Shown: piece by piece, positions 22,793 to 30,388 of the stretch
Position numbering within the stretch: the first letter of the stretch is position 1
How the letters are laid out: each line of letters starts with the position of its first letter
NCBI GenBank assembly: GCA_964492245.1
Contig: CAZBJJ010000003.1
Coordinates: 16,787-80,786, forward strand
Length of the DNA stretch: 64,000 nucleotides
Origin: CAZBJJ01 sp964492245
Lineage (GTDB): Bacteria; Spirochaetota; Spirochaetia; Treponematales; Breznakiellaceae
Direction of reading: 5' to 3'
Translations under genes and position numbers: made by a program
Notes under the pieces: generated by a model
Told to the model about the DNA's origin: nothing
Seen by the model: the letters and a program-made list of their open reading frames with translations, nothing else
Database searches by the model: none

Positions 22793-24076
22793 CTATTGCG
22801 CCTCGATAAATCTTACCAGCTCTTCAATTAAAAGCGGCGATATCGGCTGCTCGGTATCGAGGTAGGCGTAATACAGAGAATTCTGGTCCCCCTCGCCCTC
22901 TTTTAGCACCTGGTTCATGCCCGGTACCGAGACCACGGAGGCCTGGGGCAGGATTTTAGATAGCGCTTCGATATCCTGTTGCCGGCTACCCTGTTCCTTG
23001 CTTCCACGGACAAGCAAAACGGGGGATTTAAGGCTTTTATATATTTCGCTGGGCACAAAGCCAAACCAGGAGCGCCAATAGGGAATTACCTCTGGAGTAA
23101 AGACATCCAGTAAAAATTCGGGCATGGGGTCCCCCGTTCCACCGCCAAGGATGTCGGCATAGACCCTCTCGTATTCGGCTATAGACTCTTCGCCATAGCC
23201 GGAAACCTCTTCGCGCAGAAGTTCCTGCACCGAGCGGCTCTGTGGCGAAAGGCAGATTAAAGAAAGACCCATCCCCTTTGCCGGCGGGCGTTGAATAGCC
23301 CAGGCCGCAAGCAATGCCCCCTCGCCATGGCCAAGCACATATATTTTATTAAAGCGACAGTCTTTTTTTAATGTACTTATAATTGCCAGAAGATCCTCTG
23401 CATAATCTTCGAAAAGCAGGCTGCTTTCCTCTCCAACAAGCGGATAGCTAAGCCCCACTCCCCGCTTATCGTAGCGCGCAGTGGCATAGCCCTTTAATAG
23501 AAGGTCGTCGCTCAGAAGTTTATACGTATTGCCCTGGCCGCCGGAGCCCAAAACATTGCCATTGCGGTCTATAAGCCCGGAATCGGGGACAAAAATAACA
23601 AGGCTGGGTTTGGTAGCTTTTTCGGGAAAGTCTATCTGTCCCCGCAGGGGGCCGTCGGCAGTGGGCACCTCGAAGGGGTGTTCAATTTTTTCGGCTGCAA
23701 GGCGTTTGAAAACGAATTCGCCCTCGAAGTCGTCCAAGCTAAAGGGTCCCCGCAACTCATCCCCCTGTAGGCTGAGTTTCACGGTCTGTTGAACGCCACT
23801 CATAAAAAGCTCAAAGGAAATGCTGGAGTTCATCAATTCAATGTTACCCAGCGGATAGGACCATAGCCCCTGTTCGGGTATATCTAAAAGGGCTCCGTTT
23901 TCGAAAATTTCTAAATTAGCGAGAAGGACTTCATCGGCAATACTTCCGGTACCAGTCCAATGCCCCGCAAGGGCTGCGACGTATTTTGTCGGTCTTGCCT
24001 TTGGCGGGTTGGAAGCACAGGAAAATATAAATATTGCGCTGAATAACAGGGCTAAGGGACGAATAAGGTGTTTCAT
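22793..24076 (-). CDS. Lipoprotein alpha/beta-hydrolase fold protein lacking the catalytic triad
   Basis: A 427-residue protein with a lipobox (FIFSC, Cys at residue 20). Residues of about 38-130 form a beta-rich N-terminal domain typical of exported YcjY-like hydrolases. The hydrolase fold follows: LVIFVPDSGLIDRNG, YDKRGVGLS, then the nucleophile elbow reads LGHGEGALL where active enzymes have GHSEG, so Ser is replaced by Gly. The acid position reads GSKEQ instead of G-x-x-D, and the last motif PGMNQVLK has Gln for His. I read the DNA at the elbow directly. Probably a pseudoenzyme. Last gene of the mnmA-nifS-nifU run. Confidence 0.82.
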   Translation of the reverse strand: MKHLIRPLALLFSAIFIFSCASNPPKARPTKYVAALAGHWTGTGSIADEVLLANLEIFENGALLDIPEQGLWSYPLGNIELMNSSISFELFMSGVQQTVKLSLQGDELRGPFSLDDFEGEFVFKRLAAEKIEHPFEVPTADGPLRGQIDFPEKATKPSLVIFVPDSGLIDRNGNVLGSGGQGNTYKLLSDDLLLKGYATARYDKRGVGLSYPLVGEESSLLFEDYAEDLLAIISTLKKDCRFNKIYVLGHGEGALLAAWAIQRPPAKGMGLSLICLSPQSRSVQELLREEVSGYGEESIAEYERVYADILGGGTGDPMPEFLLDVFTPEVIPYWRSWFGFVPSEIYKSLKSPVLLVRGSKEQGSRQQDIEALSKILPQASVVSVPGMNQVLKEGEGDQNSLYYAYLDTEQPISPLLIEELVRFIEAQ

Positions 24077-24119
24077 GGCATCAGTCTAACAGGGAAATGC
24101 CCAATTGTCTTTACAAAAA

Positions 24120-24716
24120 TTAATTTTCGCCATAAAGATGGTCAAACTGATGAAGCAGCTCCAAGGCCTGGCCCTGGCAGCCACCACAGACGGTGCCTAT
24201 TTTGGTTTTTTCCTGTAAGCTCTCCCAGTTTCGCGCGCCCTGCTTATAGGCCTGCTCGATATCCTTGTCGGTAATGCCCAGGCAGGTGCAAATGACGGTG
24301 GTATTTTCTTTAAAAAGCCCCGATCGCCCTGTTTTTTCTAAATAATCATCGATTGCCGCTCGCAGCGCCTTGTCGCCCAGGACAGAGCAATGTATTTTGT
24401 TCGATGGCAGGCCCCCAAGGCGTTCGGTTATCATTTCGGGGGTAATATAATAGGCGTCCTCTATGGACATGCCCTTTACGACCTCCGAAAGCATGCTTGT
24501 CGAGGCAATGGCGCTGGCACAGCCATAGGTCTTCCAGCGAATATCGGCAATGATATCATCTTCGATTTTTAATAAAAACAGCATTTGATCGCCACATTTT
24601 ATATTGCCAACAAGGCCCTTGGCATTGTGCTCGAAGCTATCGGCATCCTCCATAAGGACATTGCGCGGATTCATAAAATGATCTTTTACCACATCTGAAT
24701 AGAGCCACTCGGTCAT
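24120..24716 (-). CDS. nifU: NifU-like Fe-S scaffold with BFD domain
   Basis: A 198-residue Fe-S cluster assembly scaffold. Residues 1-125 are IscU-like, with the three cluster Cys in NIKCGDQM, YGCASAIAS and IHCSVLGDKAL. Residues of about 140-195 are a BFD-like [2Fe-2S] domain with ICTCLGIT and GTVCGGCQ. The C-terminal Nfu domain of classical NifU is absent. It lies 9 nt after nifS, its sulfur donor, and downstream of mnmA, so the cluster joins Fe-S assembly with tRNA thiolation. Confidence 0.93.
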   Translation of the reverse strand: MTEWLYSDVVKDHFMNPRNVLMEDADSFEHNAKGLVGNIKCGDQMLFLLKIEDDIIADIRWKTYGCASAIASTSMLSEVVKGMSIEDAYYITPEMITERLGGLPSNKIHCSVLGDKALRAAIDDYLEKTGRSGLFKENTTVICTCLGITDKDIEQAYKQGARNWESLQEKTKIGTVCGGCQGQALELLHQFDHLYGEN

Positions 24717-24725
24717 AAAATCTCC

Positions 24726-25886
24726 TTAAGAAACCGTGGACATAGCCCGTAACGTGGCTATTACCCCAGGTACATTCTCTAAAATATAGTCAATTTCATC
24801 TTTGGTTGTGTCTCGCCCCATCGAAAAGCGTATTGAGCCATGCGAGAGCTCCGGTCCCAGCCCGGTGGCCATAAGCACATGCGAGGGGTCGAGGCTGCCC
24901 GATGCACAGGCAGATCCCGTAGAGGCGGCAATGCCCAAGAGGTCTAAATGGAGCAAAATTGCCTCGCCCTCCGCCCCCGGAAAAGAGACATTTAGGGTAT
25001 TGGGCAATACTTGGCTTTCGTGCCCATTTATTCTGATGGCGGGAACAGCCTTTAGCAGTTCTGTTTTAAAATATTCGCGCAATTCGGTCATTTTTTTGCC
25101 ATACTCGGCCAATTCTTTTTTTGCCAACTCAGCTGCCAGGCCAAAGCCATAAATTGCCGTTGTATTACTGGTGCCCGCCCGCAGTCCCCCTTCCTGGTGG
25201 CCACCCCTTATTAAGGGCTCAAGAGGACTGTGTTTTTTATGATACAGTGCCCCCACTCCCTTGGGGCCATATATCTTGTGGGCAGAAAGACTCAGATAGT
25301 CCACCCCCAGCTCTTGCACAGAAACGGGCAGTTTGCCAACTGCCTGTACCGCATCGGTATGAAAAAGGGCCCCCACTTTGTGAGCCTGAGCCGCTAAAAG
25401 AGGAATATTCTGTATGCTGCCAATTTCGTTGTTCGCCAGCATTATCGATACTAAGAGCGTTTTATAGCTCAGGGCCGATGTATAGGCAGATATATCCACC
25501 ATGCCCGCCGCATCGACGGGGAGGCGAATGAGGGTGAAGCCCGATTTTTCCAATTCGGCTGCGGCATTTAGAACGCAGGGATGCTCAATGGTAGAAATAA
25601 TAATTTCTTTGCGCCCCCGTTTTTCTCCCTCCTTGCGCATTGCCTGGAAAACCATATTGTTGGATTCCGAGCCACCAGAGGTAAATAAGATTTCTTCACT
25701 TTGGGCAGCAATGAGGTCGGCCACCTGCGAGCGGGCCTGTTCTAAAAGCTTGGCCGCCTGGCGCCCTTCCTCGTGCATACTTGAGGCATTGGCAAACATA
25801 TCGAGCCGCTCAATGAGCAGCTGTTTTACCTCGCTTCGTAGAGCAGTGGTTGCGTTGTTGTCCATGTAAATGCGCGGTCTTTTCAT
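24726..25886 (-). CDS. nifS: Cysteine desulfurase NifS/IscS
   Basis: A 386-residue PLP enzyme releasing sulfane sulfur from cysteine. The start ATG at 25886 has AAGGAA upstream. It begins RIYMDNNATTALRSEV, contains the PLP Lys in LSAHKIYGPKG, the PLP-phosphate region LFTSGGSESNNMV, and the catalytic Cys in STGSACASGSLDPSHVL. It sits between mnmA and nifU, so it probably gives sulfur both to NifU for clusters and to MnmA for tRNA. Confidence 0.95.
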   Translation of the reverse strand: MKRPRIYMDNNATTALRSEVKQLLIERLDMFANASSMHEEGRQAAKLLEQARSQVADLIAAQSEEILFTSGGSESNNMVFQAMRKEGEKRGRKEIIISTIEHPCVLNAAAELEKSGFTLIRLPVDAAGMVDISAYTSALSYKTLLVSIMLANNEIGSIQNIPLLAAQAHKVGALFHTDAVQAVGKLPVSVQELGVDYLSLSAHKIYGPKGVGALYHKKHSPLEPLIRGGHQEGGLRAGTSNTTAIYGFGLAAELAKKELAEYGKKMTELREYFKTELLKAVPAIRINGHESQVLPNTLNVSFPGAEGEAILLHLDLLGIAASTGSACASGSLDPSHVLMATGLGPELSHGSIRFSMGRDTTKDEIDYILENVPGVIATLRAMSTVS

Positions 25887-25946
25887 CTGCAATTCCTTTG
25901 CTGCGATAATATCGCAAAGCCCTTTCTTTTGCTATATCATTTCGTA

Positions 25947-27155
25947 TTACGATGTAATGGCGGCATCGATAATGGCGGCCCCAACGACCACCATTGTCTG
26001 CCCTTCCCGTTGAACTGGGCTAGTAAAGACATAGGAATTTTCCTCTGCCTCTTGCAGGGGCAGGTAAATGCCTACCGACTGTCCAGGGCTCACCGAGCGC
26101 TGAGCTGTATCAAATATGACCTCTATACTGCCGTCTTCCATGGGCCTGATATGGGCGGGCACAGCGGGGCTGGCCAGTCGAATTTTTACCAGAGCCCTAA
26201 AGGCCCTGCCTGGCTCGGGTGGAAAGCCATGTTGCCAAAGAGTCTGCGAGGCTTTTAAGCCTGTGGCAAATAGGCTCTCGCTATTGCCCACTATTACCTC
26301 GTTGCGCCCAGCATCGAGGGCCCTTACATACAGGGGCTTTGAATCCAGGCTTAAACCTAGGCCTCGGCGCTGGCCAATGGTGTAGTATTCCAGACCGCGG
26401 TGCCGCCCAATTATCCGCCGCTCACCCAGCCCATCTTCTAAAACAAAATTGCCCTCTGCCCCACCCTGCCCGCCAAAAATAAGGGGCAAGTCTTCGCGAG
26501 CGGCAAAGTCCTGGCTGTCTGGCTTGTCTGCCGCTTCCAGCCCCCGCTCCTTGGCCATCTGGCGCACCTTCTGCTTGCTCATACCCCCTAGGGGAAAGAC
26601 GATGGTTTTTAAGACCTGGCTTGGCAGGCGCTGCAAAAAATAGGACTGGTCCTTTGGGTTATCTAGAGCACTGCCAATATAGCAGATATTTTCTGAGTTC
26701 TGGAAAAGCCGCACATAGTGGCCAGTGGCATAGTAATCAAATTCAATTCCCCGCTCTTTTAAGGCAGCCGGTAGAAGGCCGAATTTTAATACTGGATTGC
26801 AGCGCAGACAGGGATTGGGCGTGCGCCCAGAGAGGTATTCCTGGCGAAAATAATCGAGGACCTCGCTTTCGTAGACGGCCGAAAGGTCTATATGGTACCA
26901 GGGGGCTCCTAGGGCATTGCACAATCGCTTACAGGCCTGGGCGTCGGCCTCCTCGCCCCCCGAAAAACAGGAGCCCCTGCCCCCCTCTCCCAGCGGATAG
27001 GAGGTGTTTGTCTGCATAGTAAGGCCTATAATCTTACAACCGGCCTCATTTAAAATATGGGCGCAAAGACTTGAGTCCACCCCGCCCGAGAGGGCCACCG
27101 CAACGGTGGAGCCGGGAGGAGGTAGGGCTTTAAGTTGTAAGCTTGTCATACTCAT
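25947..27155 (-). CDS. mnmA: tRNA 2-thiouridylase MnmA, variant active site
   Basis: A 402-residue enzyme that thiolates U34 of tRNA-Lys, -Glu and -Gln. The ATP-binding P-loop is VALSGGVDSSLCAHIL; TPNPCLRCNPVLKFG holds the first catalytic Cys in a CxxC; YTIGQRRGLGL and KDQSYFL are typical. The second cysteine, normally in a DSQ-x-ICF motif, is missing: the sequence reads KPDSQDFAAREDLP. Extra Cys occur near residues 63, 74 and 80. Followed by nifS and nifU. A promoter's -10 ends 8 nt before the ATG and there is no Shine-Dalgarno. Confidence 0.9.
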   Translation of the reverse strand: MSMTSLQLKALPPPGSTVAVALSGGVDSSLCAHILNEAGCKIIGLTMQTNTSYPLGEGGRGSCFSGGEEADAQACKRLCNALGAPWYHIDLSAVYESEVLDYFRQEYLSGRTPNPCLRCNPVLKFGLLPAALKERGIEFDYYATGHYVRLFQNSENICYIGSALDNPKDQSYFLQRLPSQVLKTIVFPLGGMSKQKVRQMAKERGLEAADKPDSQDFAAREDLPLIFGGQGGAEGNFVLEDGLGERRIIGRHRGLEYYTIGQRRGLGLSLDSKPLYVRALDAGRNEVIVGNSESLFATGLKASQTLWQHGFPPEPGRAFRALVKIRLASPAVPAHIRPMEDGSIEVIFDTAQRSVSPGQSVGIYLPLQEAEENSYVFTSPVQREGQTMVVVGAAIIDAAITS

Positions 27156-27163
27156 ACACGACT

Positions 27164-27192
27164 ATAATAGTAGGTTATTCAAAGCAAGACAA
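27164..27192 (-). promoter_or_regulatory. Promoter abutting mnmA
   Basis: Reverse strand: TTGTCT (27187-27192), a 17-nt spacer and TATTAT (27164-27169), 8 nt before the mnmA ATG at 27155. This predicts a leaderless mRNA or a leader of about one base. Confidence 0.5.
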
Positions 27193-27308
27193 TACCTTTG
27201 GCGGGGCAAAGGCATAAATCTTTGCTCAAATTTACTAAAACTGCTAGAATAAAGAACACTATCCGCGATATACTGCGATATATTACAAGAATTTACAAGG
27301 AGTTTCGC

Positions 27309-29282
27309 ATGGCCCCATCATACCACCCAGATCTTAATTTCGAGTTGGGGGATGCCGATTTTTTATGTACTGCCGAGGGCCTGCCCGAAATTGAGCGGGG
27401 CGAAATTCTTGCCAGTCTTTCGAAAATGATTCTTTCGCCCTCTGGTTGGCGGGGGATTTTTTCCAAGGATGGCAGGGACGAGGGAAAGTTGGCCGAAATT
27501 GGCCTTTCCCACCGCTACATTGTGGCTGCAGCGGCCCTCTCTTTTGCTAGTCTTATCCTAAAAGAGAAAGCGATAGAGGATCTGCACATTGTCGTGGCAA
27601 CCGATAGCCGTCCAACAGGCCCGGCCATTGCCAACGATATTCTGCGCTGTCTCTTGGGTCTTGGGCTGCGGGTTTCGTACAGCTCAATTACCGCGATTCC
27701 CGAGCTCATGGCCTGGTGCCGCAGCGATGCCCTAGGGCATGCACATTGCGATGGCTTTATCTATGTCTCTGCCAGCCACAATCCTATTGGGCACAATGGC
27801 TTAAAATTTGGCTTAAGCGATGGCGGGGTGCTCGAGGGCGCTTTGGCACATCAATTAATTGATAATTTTCGAAGGAGCCTAGAAGACGAGGCCTTTTTGC
27901 CATCGCTTCGACAGCTCTTGGCCCGCTGTAGTAGCAGCGCTTTAAAAAGTGTCTTTGCCGGTGTGCGCGATGCAAAGCGACAGGCCCTTTCGGCCTATAA
28001 GCTTTTTACACGCCGGGTAATTGCCGACAGCGAGGACTTAAAAGAGCAGGATAATTTTTTAGACAATCTGCAGGAGGCAATTCAAAAAAGCCCCATTGCG
28101 GTGGCAATAGACTTTAATGGGTCTGCCCGGGCCCAGAGTATTGATGTTGCATTTCTGGAAGACTTGGGCATTGCCGTCCAAAGCATTCACAGTGTGGCCG
28201 GGGAGATAGCTCACCGCATTGTGCCCGAGGGCATTTCGCTGGAGCCGGTGGCCCAGCTTTTAGAGAGCTCGCATCGCAAGGACGAGCGTTTTATTCTGGG
28301 ATATATGAGCGACTGCGATGGCGACCGGGGCAATCTTGTTATTTACGACGAAAATCTGGGGCGCACGCGGGCCCTGGAGGCCCAGGAAGTTTTTGCCTTG
28401 GCTCTTTTGGGGGAGTTGAGTTTTCAATTGTGGCAAAATTCCCCTGGGCAGAGCGCAGTAGTGCTAAACGATCCCACTTCGCTGCGCAGCGATAGCATTG
28501 CAAGGCCGTTGGGGGCCCAGGTGTTTCGGGCAGAGGTCGGCGAAGCGAATGTGGTTAATTTGGCAGCGGCAAAGCGCAAAGAGGGCTATTCAATTAAATT
28601 TTTGGGCGAGGGCGCGGCAGGCGGTGTTATTACCCACCCTTCTGCAGTGCGCGACCCACTAAATACGCTCTTTGCCCTTTTAAAGCTCCTGCTTATTCGC
28701 CGCAGCGAGCGCGGGCCAGGACTTTTTGAGCTCTGGTGCATAAAAAGTGGCCAGGCTGATAGCTACCGCGAAGATTTCACCCTTGGCGATATTTTATTGA
28801 GCTTACCCAAATTTTCTACCACGGCAGCCTACGAAGACAGGGCCCTTTTGCACATTGGCAGTTCCAGCCAAGAAAATTTAAAAAGAAAGTTTGAAGCTAT
28901 TTTTATCCGACAGTGGAAAGAGAAGAAGGCCTATTGGGAAAAAAAGGCTCAATTGGCGTCCTGGCAGGCCAGTGCGTATAATGGAATTGAAGAGCGAGTG
29001 CTACAAAACAACTTTGCCCAAAGTGGCAAGGGGGGCTTGCGCATTCTCTTTAAAGATAGCCAGGGCAGGGAACGGGCCTTTATTTGGATGCGGGCCTCGG
29101 GTACCGAACCGGTGTTTAGAATAATGGCAGAATATGGCTGGCCCGAGGTAACCGAGGATGCCAGCGAGGTAAAAAACAGCGAGATAGAGGCAGAACTTCT
29201 GGCCTGGCTTAGGGCCATGATCGAAGAAGCAGATACGAATGGGCAGGACCCAATTGGTGTGGAGGATGGGAATGGGAATTAG
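27309..29282 (+). CDS. Phosphoglucomutase/phosphomannomutase family enzyme
   Basis: A 657-residue alpha-D-phosphohexomutase interconverting hexose 1- and 6-phosphates. The start ATG at 27309 has AAGGAG 6 nt upstream. The four family motifs are present in order: phosphoserine loop YVSASHNPIGHNGLKFG, metal site DCDGDRGN, sugar loop FLGEGAAGGVI, and phosphate loop RASGTEPVFRI. It is longer than most (450-580 residues). Whether glucose or mannose is preferred cannot be told; a mannose role would supply manC. It overlaps the PUR gene by 11 bp. Confidence 0.88.
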   Translation: MAPSYHPDLNFELGDADFLCTAEGLPEIERGEILASLSKMILSPSGWRGIFSKDGRDEGKLAEIGLSHRYIVAAAALSFASLILKEKAIEDLHIVVATDSRPTGPAIANDILRCLLGLGLRVSYSSITAIPELMAWCRSDALGHAHCDGFIYVSASHNPIGHNGLKFGLSDGGVLEGALAHQLIDNFRRSLEDEAFLPSLRQLLARCSSSALKSVFAGVRDAKRQALSAYKLFTRRVIADSEDLKEQDNFLDNLQEAIQKSPIAVAIDFNGSARAQSIDVAFLEDLGIAVQSIHSVAGEIAHRIVPEGISLEPVAQLLESSHRKDERFILGYMSDCDGDRGNLVIYDENLGRTRALEAQEVFALALLGELSFQLWQNSPGQSAVVLNDPTSLRSDSIARPLGAQVFRAEVGEANVVNLAAAKRKEGYSIKFLGEGAAGGVITHPSAVRDPLNTLFALLKLLLIRRSERGPGLFELWCIKSGQADSYREDFTLGDILLSLPKFSTTAAYEDRALLHIGSSSQENLKRKFEAIFIRQWKEKKAYWEKKAQLASWQASAYNGIEERVLQNNFAQSGKGGLRILFKDSQGRERAFIWMRASGTEPVFRIMAEYGWPEVTEDASEVKNSEIEAELLAWLRAMIEEADTNGQDPIGVEDGNGN

Positions 29283-29802
29283 GGGAGAAATTTTTTCCAG
29301 GGCTGTGCAACTGGATAAACGCAGTTATTTTTTTAATGTCAAGGAGAATCGTTTTGGCGATTTATACCTCAACATTGTCGAAAGCAGGAACAAGGATTCT
29401 GGTGGCTTCGATCGTCAGTCGATTATTCTCTTTTCCGAGGATTTAAAAGAATTTTTAAGCGGCTTCGACGAGGCCCTCAATGTTCTGGAAAAGGCAAACC
29501 GCGACAAAAACAGAAAACCTGTAGCTAAGCTGTCCTCGAGCGAAAAGGGTCCGGCGGGAAGGCAGGGGGGCAAGACCCAAAGGCCTCGCGGCCGAGCGGA
29601 CGGACGCCCAGAGGGGCGACCTACTGGCCGAACCGAGGGGCGCCCTACTGGCCGAGCCGAGGGGCGACCCGCCGGCCGAACCGAGGGGCGACCTACTGGC
29701 CGAACCGAGGGGCGACCTACTGGCCGAACCGAGGACAAGCGCAGCCCAGGGGCTAAGGCCCAAAGGCCCCGCGTTCGGGCCGTGCGAAAGGACAGCAAAT
29801 AG
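29272..29802 (+). CDS. PUR-domain nucleic-acid-binding protein with Arg-Gly repeat tail
   Basis: A 176-residue protein. The start ATG at 29272 has GGAGG 6 nt upstream. Residues 1-70 match the single PUR repeat (DUF3276) known from Borrelia Pur-alpha, which binds single-stranded DNA and RNA: GEIFSRAVQLDKRSYFF, FGDLYLNIVESRNK, ILFSEDLKEFLSGF. Residues of about 95-165 are a basic, disordered tail of 8-residue repeats such as GRPTGRTE, encoded by 24-bp DNA repeats. The tail probably adds unspecific RNA or DNA binding. It overlaps the end of the phosphohexomutase gene. Confidence 0.88.
   Translation: MGIRGEIFSRAVQLDKRSYFFNVKENRFGDLYLNIVESRNKDSGGFDRQSIILFSEDLKEFLSGFDEALNVLEKANRDKNRKPVAKLSSSEKGPAGRQGGKTQRPRGRADGRPEGRPTGRTEGRPTGRAEGRPAGRTEGRPTGRTEGRPTGRTEDKRSPGAKAQRPRVRAVRKDSK
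29600..29735 (+). repeat. 24-bp minisatellite in the PUR protein gene
   Basis: About five tandem copies of a 24-bp unit beginning GGCCGAACCGAGGGGCGACC, each encoding Gly-Arg-x-x-Gly-Arg-x-Glu. Copies are nearly identical, so copy number could vary between strains. Confidence 0.8.
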
Positions 29803-29830
29803 GGCCAGCACTATGCCCTACAGGCCAGCT

Positions 29831-30388
29831 CTATATTTTTACGGAAAAGCTCATCCGCTGGATGGGCGAGGGACCGAAGTGGGCAATAGCCTGGCGGTGC
29901 GCCAGCGTGGGATAGCCCTTGTGCTGGGCAAAACCATAGTCGGGGTATATCCAGTCCCAGCGGAGCATGGCCCGGTCCCTCGCCGTTTTCGCTAAAATAC
30001 TTGCCGCCATCACCTCGGGAACCAAGGCATCGGCCCGCACTAGGGCCCGCACCGGCCCATCAATATTGGGGCAAATATTGCCATCGACCACAATGTCCTG
30101 AACCAAGGCCTGAGCCGGAGCTTCCAGCTCTAACCAGGCCCGCCGCATTGCCAAAAGGCTGGCTTGCAAAATATTTAGCTGGTCAATCTCTTGGGCGCTG
30201 GCCCAGGCAAGACCCCAAAAAAGGGCGTTCTGCATAATATGGGCACAGAATTCTTCCCGCCGGCGGGGCGAAAGTTTTTTAGAGTCGTTCAGGCCCTCTG
30301 TGTGAAAATGGGGGCCCAGCACCACCGCTGCAGCACATACTGGACCAGCTAAGGGGCCACGCCCGGCTTCGTCGATACCGCAGATCAT
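29831..30388 (-). CDS. rnhB: Ribonuclease HII
   Basis: A 185-residue enzyme cutting RNA in RNA-DNA hybrids and at single embedded ribonucleotides. CGIDEAGRGPLAGPVCAA carries the Asp-Glu metal site, LNDSKKLSPRRRE is typical, and the later Asp are in DIVVDGNICP and AASILAKTARDR. The ATG directly follows the TAG stop of the giant exported protein with no Shine-Dalgarno of its own, so translation is probably coupled. Confidence 0.95.
   Translation of the reverse strand: MICGIDEAGRGPLAGPVCAAAVVLGPHFHTEGLNDSKKLSPRRREEFCAHIMQNALFWGLAWASAQEIDQLNILQASLLAMRRAWLELEAPAQALVQDIVVDGNICPNIDGPVRALVRADALVPEVMAASILAKTARDRAMLRWDWIYPDYGFAQHKGYPTLAHRQAIAHFGPSPIQRMSFSVKI

Noticed and set aside
29415..29811. Long reverse-strand frames opposite the PUR gene repeats
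   Set aside because: They are Arg/Pro or Ser/Leu-Gly low-complexity shadows of the 24-bp repeat; the forward frame has the PUR domain and a Shine-Dalgarno.
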